NCBI RefSeq assembly: GCF_900113055.1
Contig: NZ_FONZ01000003.1
Span: forward strand, 124,001 to 188,000
Length of the DNA stretch: 64,000 nt
Direction: 5' to 3'
Source: Flavimobilis marinus
Lineage (GTDB): Bacteria > Actinomycetota > Actinomycetes > Actinomycetales > Cellulomonadaceae
Positions 8,943-15,901 of the stretch are shown here, piece after piece. A program made the translations under genes and the position numbers. Positions within the stretch are counted from its first letter, which is position 1; each line of letters begins with the position of its first letter. The notes below the pieces were generated by a model. That model was not told the origin of the DNA. It ran no database searches and saw only the letters and a program-made list of their open reading frames with translations.

Positions 8943-9820
8943 CAGGTGTACGTCCCCACGAGAGAGGTGATGATCAGCGCCCAGCCGTCCACGAGGACGA
9001 ACAGCAGGAGCTTGAAGGGCAGCGAGATCATCACGGGCGGGAGCATCATCATGCCCATGCTCATCAGGGCGGAGGACACGACGAGGTCGATCACGAGGAA
9101 CGGCACGAAGATGACGAACCCGATGATGAACGCCGCGCGCAGCTCCGAGAGCATGAAGGCGGGGATGAGCGTGAGCAGCGGCACGGACTCGGCGTCCGCG
9201 GGGTTGGGGTTCTCCGAGATCCGCGTCATCAGAGCGATGTCGTCCTCGCGGGTGACGCCCATCATGAACTCGCGCAAGGGCGCCTGGGCGAGCTCGAACG
9301 CGCCGCCGAAGTCGATCGTGCCGGCCAGGTAGGGCTGCAGGGCGATCTCGTTCACCTCGGTGAGCACCGGGCCCATGATGAACAGGCTGAGGAACAGCGC
9401 GAGGCCGGCGAGCACCTGGTTGGGCGGGACCGTCGTCAGGCCCAGGGCGTTCCGGGTCAGGCCCAGCACGACGAAGATCTTGGTGAAGCTCGTCATCATC
9501 AGCAGCAGCGCGGGCGCCACGGACAGGACCGTGATGGCCAGCAGCACCGTGATGGAGCCGCTGGGCTTCGCCTGGTCGCCGTCGATGTGCACCGAGACCA
9601 GGCCGGGGTCGCCGGCGGGGTCGTCGGGGGCGGTCGGGTCCGTCGGGGGCGTCGGGTCACCGGGCGCGGCGGGCAGCGCGCTCACGACGTCGGCGACGGC
9701 GACGGCGTCCACGGCCGGTGCGGCGTGCGCCGGCGCGGCGGTGACCAACCCGGCCGCGAGCATCGTCAGGACCGCGAGCAGGAGCAGGAACGCTCGCCCG
9801 CGGGGCACCGCGGCGATCAC
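8942..9820 (-). CDS. fliP: Flagellar export apparatus protein FliP
   Basis: FliP makes most of the export channel ring. The GTG at 9820 was chosen because it forms a GTGA overlap with the fliO stop and gives a cleavable signal sequence, as FliP proteins have (residues 1 to about 30, ending AAPAHA-AP). An Ala/Pro/Asp-rich spacer of roughly 40 residues precedes the conserved core: LLMMTSFTKIFVVLGLTRNA, the PPNQVLAGLALFLSLF segment and the last two membrane segments ending in SLPFKLLLFVLVDGW. The product is 292 residues, a little long because of the spacer. Confidence 0.94.
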   Translation of the reverse strand: MIAAVPRGRAFLLLLAVLTMLAAGLVTAAPAHAAPAVDAVAVADVVSALPAAPGDPTPPTDPTAPDDPAGDPGLVSVHIDGDQAKPSGSITVLLAITVLSVAPALLLMMTSFTKIFVVLGLTRNALGLTTVPPNQVLAGLALFLSLFIMGPVLTEVNEIALQPYLAGTIDFGGAFELAQAPLREFMMGVTREDDIALMTRISENPNPADAESVPLLTLIPAFMLSELRAAFIIGFVIFVPFLVIDLVVSSALMSMGMMMLPPVMISLPFKLLLFVLVDGWALIITSLVGTYT

Positions 9821-10350
9821 CGTCGGGCCGTGCGCGCCTGGATGGCGCCGATCGTCCGGCGCCACGTCGCGGGCGACAAGACCGAGCCGTCGAGCACGCC
9901 GCCCGCGGCCAGCGGGCCCGGGCGCTCCTCGCGCTGCTCGGTCGCCGAGGCGACCGCCGGGACCAGGGAGGCGACGTCGTCGGGCACCACGAGGGAACCG
10001 TCCGCCGCGAGCGCGCCCCCGAGGGCCGACAGGTCGATCGTCTCGCGCACCTGCGACGTCGGCGCCTCCTCGACGGGCTCCGGGGCGTCGCCCGTGTGCA
10101 GGAGGTTGACACCGTGCTCGCTCACGCCGAGCAGCAGACGCTTGCCGTCGATCTCGACCAGCGCGAGGCCCACCTTGGGGCCCAGCCCCTGGCGGCCGAC
10201 GACGTCGATCCCGCCGGGCGTGCGGCGTGCGGCCTTCTTGCGGCCGCCCCCCGAGTCGGCGAAACGCTTGTTCGCCCACCAGATGAGGCCGAGGACGGCG
10301 CCCAGCGACAACGCTGCGCGCGCGACCATCAGCACGGTGTCCATGTCCAT
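9817..10350 (-). CDS. fliO: Flagellar biosynthesis protein FliO
   Basis: FliO is a small membrane protein that helps FliP assemble. The 177-residue product has one membrane segment near the N-terminus (about 5-25, ALSLGAVLGLIWWANKRF). The FliO core follows: VVGRQGLGPKVGLALVEIDG, then LLLGVSEHGVNLL. The C-terminal half is a low-complexity tail of no known function. It lies between fliN and fliP, with starts overlapping both, and uses the ATG at 10350. The family is poorly conserved; position and the LGVSEHGV-type motif support the call. Confidence 0.9.
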   Translation of the reverse strand: MDMDTVLMVARAALSLGAVLGLIWWANKRFADSGGGRKKAARRTPGGIDVVGRQGLGPKVGLALVEIDGKRLLLGVSEHGVNLLHTGDAPEPVEEAPTSQVRETIDLSALGGALAADGSLVVPDDVASLVPAVASATEQREERPGPLAAGGVLDGSVLSPATWRRTIGAIQARTARR

Positions 10351-11090
10351 CAGGCGTTCTCGCCCTGCTCCACGATCTCGGTGACGCGCAGGCCGTAGTC
10401 CTCGTCGATCACGACGACCTCGCCGCGGGCGATGAGGCGGCCGTTGACCATGAGGTCCGCGGGGCTGCCCGCGACGCGGTCCAGCTCGATGATCGTGCCG
10501 GGCGTCAGGTCGAGGACCTGGCGGACCGGGAGCTTGGCGCGGCCGATCTCCGCGGTGAGCGTCATCTCGACGTCGTAGAGCATGCGCATGGTCGCCCCTC
10601 CCGAGGCCTTGGCGGAACGGGCGGTCGAGGCGGACGTCGTCGGGCTCCCGGGGCGGACCCGGACGCCGAACCAGCCGTGCACCTGACCGGCGGCCTCGAG
10701 CGCGAAGACCTCGGTCTCGTCCGCCGCGAGGATCGCGACCTCGGTGCCCTCGCCGACGCGGACGTCGGACAGGACGCCCTGGCCGAGGGTCGCAGCGGCG
10801 GCCTCCAGCGCGGGACGCAGGGCGTCGGACACCGAGACCGTGGCGCCGGCGGCACCCGCAGCACCCTGCAGCGCCTGGTCGATCGACTGGTCGACGATCA
10901 CGACGAGGTCGGCGCTGACGCCACCCACGAAGGTCGCGACGACGGCGGGGTCGCCCGGCGTGAAGGAGTCCGCGTCGGTCGCGGCGCGCACCGACAGGGG
11001 CACCTCCGACGGGATCAGCTGCACGGCTGCGAGCGCCGCCTGCAGTGGCTGTCCGGACGTGGTGGCCGCGGCGGCCGGGGTCTTCTTCAT
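10350..11090 (-). CDS. fliN: Flagellar switch protein FliN, long FliY-like form
   Basis: FliN builds the C-ring base with FliM and reverses motor direction. The last 80 residues are a classic SpoA/FliN domain (YDVEMTLTAEIGRAKLPVRQ, then GTIIELDRVAGSPADLMVNG and GEVVVIDEDYGLRV). Unlike the 100-140-residue proteobacterial FliN, this one is 246 residues. Its N-terminal part (about 20-150) resembles the CheC-like region of Bacillus FliY but lacks an obvious CheC phosphatase motif. The start at 11090 overlaps the fliM stop (ATGA). The extended domain may matter for CheY signalling because FliM here lacks its usual CheY-docking motif. Confidence 0.92.
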   Translation of the reverse strand: MKKTPAAAATTSGQPLQAALAAVQLIPSEVPLSVRAATDADSFTPGDPAVVATFVGGVSADLVVIVDQSIDQALQGAAGAAGATVSVSDALRPALEAAAATLGQGVLSDVRVGEGTEVAILAADETEVFALEAAGQVHGWFGVRVRPGSPTTSASTARSAKASGGATMRMLYDVEMTLTAEIGRAKLPVRQVLDLTPGTIIELDRVAGSPADLMVNGRLIARGEVVVIDEDYGLRVTEIVEQGENA

Positions 11091-12016
11091 CGTTCGTTCT
11101 CCTCGAAGTCCACAACCTGGCACGCAAGCTGTCGTCCGCTGGTCCCCGCGACTGCGTGGGCCAGGACCCTGTCGTCGACGACCACCTCGAGGGGGCGCGA
11201 CACAGAGTGGTTGAGCAGGATGACCTCGCCCACCTGGACGTTCACGACGTCCTTGGGGCTGATGGTCAAGGGGTTGAGCCGCACGCTGACGTCGACCGGG
11301 ACGGTCTGCATCGTGGCGAGCACCCGCTGGTGGGCGACCTCGGCGTCGGCGCGGTCGGACGGCGAGCGCTCGTCGGCCTGCTCGCCGGCGCGCAGCTGCT
11401 CGAGCATCGTGTCGCCGGGGACCATGAGGGTCGCCGTGTCGACGCGGTCGCGGGTCGTGACGCTGAACGAGATCACGACGACCGGCTCGGAGGCCGGGAT
11501 CAGCTGGGCGAACTGCGGGCTGTACTGCAGGCCCTTGAGCTTGACGTCGAGCGGCGTCACCGCGGCGAACGCGTAGCGCAGGTCGTGCAGGTTGGCCTGG
11601 ACGACGTCCGTCAGCAGCGACGTCTCGATCTCCGTGTGCTCGCGGGCGGCGACGGCGCCGTCGAGGCCAGGGCCGCCGAGCAGGAGGTCGATCCACATCA
11701 TGGTGGTCTCGAGCGGCAGCTGCAGCACGACGGTCGCGCGGGAGTCCTCGGCCGTGCCGACGAACATCGCGGTCTGGTCGGGCAGCGTCGAGATGTACTC
11801 GTCGTACGGGAGCATCACGACCTGCTCGACCGTGACGCCGCACAGGATGCGCATCCGCGACGTCAGGTGCGTGCCCCACTGGCGGGCGAAGGTCTCCGAC
11901 GCCATCTCGATCGCGCGGCCGTGGTCGCGCGCGAGCGTCATGGGGCGCCGGAAGTCGTAGACCTCGGCCTCGGAGCGGGCGGGCTTCGCGGAGCGCGTGG
12001 TGTCGGGGGGCGTCAC
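11087..12016 (-). CDS. fliM: Flagellar motor switch protein FliM
   Basis: FliM joins FliG to FliN in the C-ring. The 309-residue product carries the CheC-like middle domain (ARQWGTHLTSRMRI, LLGGPG near residue 115) and a C-terminal SpoA domain (VDVSVRLNPLTISPKDVVNV). The N-terminus goes straight into EAEVYDFRRPMTLARDH and lacks the EIDALL motif that binds CheY-P in other bacteria. The frame is open to a TTG at 12025, but that codon lies inside the -10 of a strong sigma-28-type promoter. Transcription would begin about at the GTG at 12016, so I choose this start, as a probable leaderless message. Confidence 0.92.
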   Translation of the reverse strand: MTPPDTTRSAKPARSEAEVYDFRRPMTLARDHGRAIEMASETFARQWGTHLTSRMRILCGVTVEQVVMLPYDEYISTLPDQTAMFVGTAEDSRATVVLQLPLETTMMWIDLLLGGPGLDGAVAAREHTEIETSLLTDVVQANLHDLRYAFAAVTPLDVKLKGLQYSPQFAQLIPASEPVVVISFSVTTRDRVDTATLMVPGDTMLEQLRAGEQADERSPSDRADAEVAHQRVLATMQTVPVDVSVRLNPLTISPKDVVNVQVGEVILLNHSVSRPLEVVVDDRVLAHAVAGTSGRQLACQVVDFEENER

Positions 12017-12024
12017 GGAGGACA

Positions 12025-12051
12025 AGATCGGCCCCGCACCTGCGGGTATGA
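12025..12051 (-). promoter_or_regulatory. Candidate sigma-28 promoter of fliM-flhB
   Basis: Minus strand: TCAT, 15 nt, GCCGATCT, nearly identical in both boxes to the cheA promoter. The GTG proposed as fliM start lies 8 nt after the -10. The 163-nt fliL-fliM gap also holds a perfect dyad (12067-12084) and a TGAACAAC box (12092-12099, minus strand). Confidence 0.6.
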
Positions 12052-12066
12052 GGAACCGATGAGTCG

Positions 12067-12084
12067 GCGAATCGTCCGATTCGC
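12067..12084. repeat. Perfect 8-bp dyad upstream of fliM promoter
   Basis: GCGAATCG, TC, CGATTCGC: an exact inverted repeat 16 bp upstream of the -35 box. The position suits an activator or repressor site; it is too short and lacks a T-run, so it is unlikely to be a terminator for fliL. Confidence 0.5.
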
Positions 12085-12188
12085 GTCATCAGTTGTTCAC
12101 CGTCGTCGCGGGGGCGTCGACGGGCGAGGTGGCGCCCTCCATGGCGCCGCGAACGACCGGCTTCCGTGCCGGCCCGGGCCGAGCCCGG

Positions 12189-12716
12189 CTACTGGGTGAC
12201 GAAGTCGATCAGATAGACGTCCATCACCCCGCCGTGGTAGCTCTCCTCGAGGGTCGCGGCCAGCTCCTGGCGCAGCGCCTCCCGGGCCTCGCCGGGCGCG
12301 ACCTCGGCGACAGGGCGGCCCGAGTACAGGTCGATGATCGCGTTGCGGGCCTTGGAGTCGTCGAACTCGCCGCCGTGGCCGTCGCCCCCGCCGTCGACGG
12401 TGAGCTGCAGCCCGACGGCGATGCGCAGGTAGCGTCCGTCTGCCAGGTTGATGCTCATCGCCTCGACCTTGTGCACGGCACCGGGCTCGGGCTCGACGGG
12501 CTCCGCCGCGGCGTCGGCCTTGCTGAGCACGAGGAAGTAGTAGGCGGCCGCGGCGACCAGCACGACGACGACGCCGAGGATCACCACGAGCTTCTTCTTC
12601 GACTTCTTCGGGGTGGCGACGGCCTCGGCCTCGGGCTCGGGGCGCGCGGCACCGCCGCCCCCGCGGGGGCCGATCTTGGGTCGCTCGTTGACGACTCGCT
12701 GCTCGATGACGGCCAT
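12189..12716 (-). CDS. fliL: Flagellar basal body-associated protein FliL
   Basis: FliL surrounds the stator and supports its assembly or activation. The 175-residue product has a cytoplasmic Arg/Glu/Ala-rich N-terminus, one membrane segment (about 42-64, after KKSKKK) and an extracytoplasmic FliL domain: SINLADGRYLRIAVGLQLTV, ARNAIIDLYSGRPVAEVA, and a C-terminal DVYLIDFVTQ. The ATG at 12716 lies 2 nt past the motB stop, so it follows motA-motB as usual. Confidence 0.93.
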   Translation of the reverse strand: MAVIEQRVVNERPKIGPRGGGGAARPEPEAEAVATPKKSKKKLVVILGVVVVLVAAAAYYFLVLSKADAAAEPVEPEPGAVHKVEAMSINLADGRYLRIAVGLQLTVDGGGDGHGGEFDDSKARNAIIDLYSGRPVAEVAPGEAREALRQELAATLEESYHGGVMDVYLIDFVTQ

Positions 12717-12718
12717 GG

Positions 12719-13612
12719 TCAGCTCCTGCTCTGCTCGACGACGGGGAGGAGCTCGCGCACGCGCTCGGGCGCGCTGCTGAGCACCACCACGTCGACACGG
12801 CGGTTCGCCGCGAGGGACTTGGGGTCGGTCTTGCTGATGAGGGGCTGCGCGTCGCCGAACCCGACGGCCGAGACCCGGGTGGCCTTGATGTCGCCCTGCT
12901 CCACGAGGCGGCGCAGCACGGTCGTGGCCCGGGCCGAGGACAGCTCCCAGTTGGTCTTCTCGCGCGACCCGGTAGGGACGACGTCGGCGTGCCCCTCGAT
13001 CGAGAGGCCGTTCGGGATCTTGCGCAGCGGCGGGGCGATCGCGTCGACCACCACCCGCGAGGTCTTCGTCAGGTCGTTGCTCGCGCTGGCGAAGAACACG
13101 TCGGAGGTGATCATGCCGATCACGAGACCCTCCTCCGTGATCCGGAAGTCGACCGAGTCGCGTGCGCCCTTCTTCGCGAGGGCTGCGGCGACCATGTCGC
13201 GCACCTCGTTCAGGGAGGTCCACTCCGCCTCGGCCGCGGCGAGCGCAGCGCCGTCGGCGTCGCCCGCCCCGGCGTCGGGTCCGCCCTCACCGATGACCGA
13301 CTCGGGCATGACACCCACCGCGGCGTCCGGCGTGATGTCCTGCATGATCTGCGTGCTGGGCGCCTGGCTGTCCTCGGGAAGGACGCCACCGCCGTCGGGC
13401 AGGACCGCGGGGTTCTCCGCGTTGAAGCCCGCGGCGAGGGACCCGCGCAGGGCCTCGTACTTGTCGACGTCCACCTGGCTGATCGCGTAGAGCACGACGA
13501 ACAGGGCCATGAGGACGGTCATCATGTCGGAGTAGCTCACGAGCCAGCGCTCGTGGTTCTCGTGCTCCTCCTCGTGCCCGCCCTTGCGGCGACGGCCCCC
13601 GCCGGCGCTCAT
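12719..13612 (-). CDS. motB: Flagellar stator protein MotB
   Basis: MotB anchors the proton-driven stator to peptidoglycan. The 297-residue product starts with a charged cytoplasmic segment, then one membrane helix beginning WLVSYSDMMTVLMALF. Asp29 in it is the conserved proton-accepting residue. A Pro/Gly/Asp linker leads to an OmpA-type peptidoglycan-binding domain (about 165-290) with IEGHADVVP and the ELSSARATTVLRRLVEQG helix and NRRVDVVV strand. It is downstream of motA and immediately before fliL. Confidence 0.95.
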   Translation of the reverse strand: MSAGGGRRRKGGHEEEHENHERWLVSYSDMMTVLMALFVVLYAISQVDVDKYEALRGSLAAGFNAENPAVLPDGGGVLPEDSQAPSTQIMQDITPDAAVGVMPESVIGEGGPDAGAGDADGAALAAAEAEWTSLNEVRDMVAAALAKKGARDSVDFRITEEGLVIGMITSDVFFASASNDLTKTSRVVVDAIAPPLRKIPNGLSIEGHADVVPTGSREKTNWELSSARATTVLRRLVEQGDIKATRVSAVGFGDAQPLISKTDPKSLAANRRVDVVVLSSAPERVRELLPVVEQSRS

Positions 13613-13628
13613 CGGGCGCCCCCGGCGC

Positions 13629-14414
13629 TCATGCTGCGGCCTTGTCGCTCTTGCCCGGCTTCTCCATCTGGTCCGGTGGGACCAGGCTGCGCAGGCGCTC
13701 GCCGACGAGGCGGGGGTTGGCGCCCGCCTGCACCGACAGCAGGCCCTCGACGACGATCTCCATCTGCGCGCACTCGAGCTCCGAGAGGCGCTTGAGGCGG
13801 TTGCCGATCGGGAGGAACGCGATGTTGGCGCTCGCGATGCCCCAGAAGGTCGCGACGAACGCCGCGGCGATCATGTGGCCGAGCTTCTCGGGCTCCGAGA
13901 GGTTCTCGAGCACGTGCACGAGCGACACGACGGTGCCGACGATGCCGATGGTCGGGGCGTAGCCACCCATCTGGGTGTAGAAGTTCGCGCCGACGCGGTC
14001 GGCGGCGCGCTTGGCGGCGATCTTGTCCTCGAGGATCACGCGCAGGTCCTCGGGGTCGGTGCCGTCGATCGCGCCGCGCAGGCCGTCGCGCAGGAAGTCG
14101 TCGTCGATGTCCTTGGCGGAGTCCTCGAGAGCGAGCAGGCCTTCGCGGCGGGCGCGCTCGGCGAGCGAGACGATCGTGGCGATGGCCTCCTCGCTGCCCT
14201 TGGGCTTGCCGGTGAACGCGCGGGGCAGGGCCTTGGCGGCGCTCTTGGCGTCACGCATGGTGCCGCCGGCGATCGCCGCACCGAGGGTGCCGACGAGGAC
14301 GAGGATCATGGGGGCCGGCAGGAGGATCGACATCGGGGACGAGCCCTCGATGAAGATCGCGGCGACGATCGCGGTGACCGCGATGCCGAGACCGGCGATG
14401 GTTGCGGGATCCAT
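13629..14414 (-). CDS. motA: Flagellar stator protein MotA
   Basis: MotA forms the ring of stator subunits that turns the rotor. The 261-residue product has four membrane segments (about 5-22, 30-50, 150-170, 185-205), a cytoplasmic loop with basic and acidic residues for FliG contact, and the conserved GGYAPTIGIVGTVVSLVHVL helix with the Pro after the loop. Start follows the flbD stop directly. A single motA-motB pair suggests one, probably proton-driven, stator. Confidence 0.95.
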   Translation of the reverse strand: MDPATIAGLGIAVTAIVAAIFIEGSSPMSILLPAPMILVLVGTLGAAIAGGTMRDAKSAAKALPRAFTGKPKGSEEAIATIVSLAERARREGLLALEDSAKDIDDDFLRDGLRGAIDGTDPEDLRVILEDKIAAKRAADRVGANFYTQMGGYAPTIGIVGTVVSLVHVLENLSEPEKLGHMIAAAFVATFWGIASANIAFLPIGNRLKRLSELECAQMEIVVEGLLSVQAGANPRLVGERLRSLVPPDQMEKPGKSDKAAA

Positions 14415-14723
14415 CTATCGCTCCTCTTCCTGAGCGCGCACCACGCTGAGCTGCGGGGCGGCGACGTCGTCGACGTCAGAGGTCTGGATGGCCTGGGCGC
14501 GGGCGATCAGCTGGGACCGGAAGTCGGTGATCAGCTCGATGACCTCGCTCATGGACTCCGCAAGGATGTACTTCGTGCCGTCCACGAGGGTCAGGATCGT
14601 GTCCGGAGCGCTGTCGATGCGCTGCACGAGATCTGGGTTGACCGCGAACTTCGGTCCGTTCAGACGCGTCACGACTATCACTTGATCGATCCATCCCTGG
14701 AGGTGTCCCACGGGTCCATCCAT
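14415..14723 (-). CDS. flbD: FlbD family flagellar protein (SwrD-like)
   Basis: The small FlbD/SwrD family increases stator power in Bacillus. It is unrelated to the Caulobacter regulator of the same name. The conserved core is VIVVTRLNG, FAVNPDLVQRID, then DTILTLVDGTKYIL and a SMSEVIELI helix. Most relatives start at the IVVTRLNG Met. Here the ATG at 14723 has a strong GGGAGGTGA ribosome site 8 nt upstream and adds a 14-residue N-terminal extension; a GTG at the usual point has no such site. The gene leads the motA-motB-fliL unit, fitting a stator role. Confidence 0.85.
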   Translation of the reverse strand: MDGPVGHLQGWIDQVIVVTRLNGPKFAVNPDLVQRIDSAPDTILTLVDGTKYILAESMSEVIELITDFRSQLIARAQAIQTSDVDDVAAPQLSVVRAQEEER

Positions 14724-14737
14724 GAACCCTCACCTCC

Positions 14738-14764
14738 CTATCGGCCTGCCACGCCGAGACATAA
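14738..14764 (-). promoter_or_regulatory. Candidate sigma-28 promoter of flbD-motA-motB-fliL
   Basis: Minus strand: TTAT, 15 nt, GCCGATAG. The -10 box matches FliA consensus at seven of eight positions, and the spacing agrees with the other sites. It lies between palindrome copy 2 and flbD. It is so close to flbD that the transcript would start within or just after the ribosome site, which lowers confidence. Confidence 0.42.
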
Positions 14765-14782
14765 GCCCCCACCCCAACTCGC

Positions 14783-14840
14783 TGAGTGCATGATTTTGGC
14801 GGTGTGGACGCGCGGAAACACCGCCAAAATCACGCACTCA
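14783..14840. repeat. Palindromic repeat, copy 2 (end of DUF559 gene)
   Basis: 58 bp; arms of about 22 bp pair with a single G-T type mismatch. Its right arm supplies the last codons and the TGA stop of the DUF559 gene on the minus strand, so the gene ends inside the repeat. Confidence 0.9.
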
Positions 14841-15750
14841 CGGTGCTGCGGCGCTCGGACTGGCGGCGGATGGCGGCGCGGACTCGCCTGATCAAGCGGT
14901 CGGGGTGGCGGTTGACGTCGTCGGCCGTCGCAACGACCACCACCCAGCCCGCTTCGGCCATGGCCTGGCGCTTCTCGACGTCGCGCCGCCACGTTGCCGG
15001 GTCCGTGCGATGGATGTCGCCGTCGTACTCGATGGCCACCTTCAGGGCCGGGATGCTCAGGTCGGGCAGGCAGATGAACGTCCCGTCCTCGGCGTAGACG
15101 GGCTGGTTCACGGCGAGATCCGTGATCCCGGCGTCGTCCAGAATCAGGCGAGCGCGCGTCTCCATCGTCGAGTCGGTCCCTGGGCGCAACCGCTCCAGAG
15201 CCTCACGGCAGGCGACGACGCCGCGCATCTTGTGCGTCGACTCGACCCGTCGCCGCAGCTCAGCGAGGGTGGTGTGCGGCTCCTTCCGCCGCAGCATCGC
15301 GTCACCCAGCACGACGACGTCGTCCGGCACGAGCCGCCCAGCGAGGTGCAGCCACGTCTGCGCAGGTGAAGTGACCGGCAGGCCTCTGACGCTGACGATG
15401 TCGAGGCATCTCTGGAGGCACACGTGCGCAACGACATCGTCCCGCTGCGGGCGGTCGGCTCGCGTAGGCACGACGACGTGGATCGCCTGGTCGCTCTCGA
15501 GCCGCCAGGGCACCTCGATACCCAGCAGGCGCAGCGCAGTGACGTGACTGAACGCCGCGCGGTGGGGAAGCGTCAGCGCGATCGATGCGCAGCGTTCGGC
15601 CACCGTGTGGCCGAAACCCCGTGGCGCGCGGACACCCGCCGTCGGGGCACTGAAGCGCTTGGCGCGCATGGCATGTCGCGTCAGGCCAGCGTCCAGACCT
15701 GCCTGGACCCGAAACGGCTCGAACTCCTTCGCCGCGAAGGAAGCACCCAT
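14830..15750 (-). CDS. DUF559 / VSR-like endonuclease-fold protein with AbiEi-like N-terminus
   Basis: The 306-residue protein has two parts. Residues 1-120 resemble the N-terminus of AbiEi-type antitoxins and their relatives. The C-terminal domain (about 195-295) matches DUF559, a VSR/PD-(D/E)XK-like nuclease fold: LKVAIEYDGDIHRTDPATW, then RRDVEKRQAMAEAGWVVVVA. The Glu-x-Asp-Gly-x-x-His cluster is the likely active site. Such genes are common, scattered cargo in actinobacteria, usually of unproven function. It is a stranger in the flagellar chain between flgE and flbD, bracketed by palindromic repeats at 14783-14840 and 15827-15892, with its stop codon inside one of them. The start at 15748-15750 is the first ATG with a plausible purine run. 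Confidence 0.8.
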   Translation of the reverse strand: MGASFAAKEFEPFRVQAGLDAGLTRHAMRAKRFSAPTAGVRAPRGFGHTVAERCASIALTLPHRAAFSHVTALRLLGIEVPWRLESDQAIHVVVPTRADRPQRDDVVAHVCLQRCLDIVSVRGLPVTSPAQTWLHLAGRLVPDDVVVLGDAMLRRKEPHTTLAELRRRVESTHKMRGVVACREALERLRPGTDSTMETRARLILDDAGITDLAVNQPVYAEDGTFICLPDLSIPALKVAIEYDGDIHRTDPATWRRDVEKRQAMAEAGWVVVVATADDVNRHPDRLIRRVRAAIRRQSERRSTVSA

Positions 15751-15826
15751 GGCACGCGACCCTGCCCGCTACGGCGCCACCCCCGCACCCCCCAAGACCA
15801 ACCTGTGCACAACTCCCCTCCCCACC

Positions 15827-15892
15827 CCGCTGAGTGCATGAAATTGGCGGTGTTTCGGGAGCGAAACACCGCCAATTTCATGCACTCAGCGG
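15827..15892. repeat. Palindromic repeat, copy 3 (perfect 31-bp stem)
   Basis: Positions 15827-15857 are the exact reverse complement of 15862-15892, with a 4-nt GGAG loop. This is the longest and cleanest of the four copies. It starts 9 nt after the flgE stop and separates flgE from the DUF559 gene, so it probably ends the long flgB-flgE transcript. Confidence 0.93.
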
Positions 15893-15901
15893 CTTTGGGG
15901 G

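Noticed and set aside
12017-12025. TTG at 12025 as the fliM start
   Set aside because: It lies within the -10 of the best promoter match, so it would not be in the transcript; GTG at 12016 preferred, though a read-through transcript from fliL could use it.
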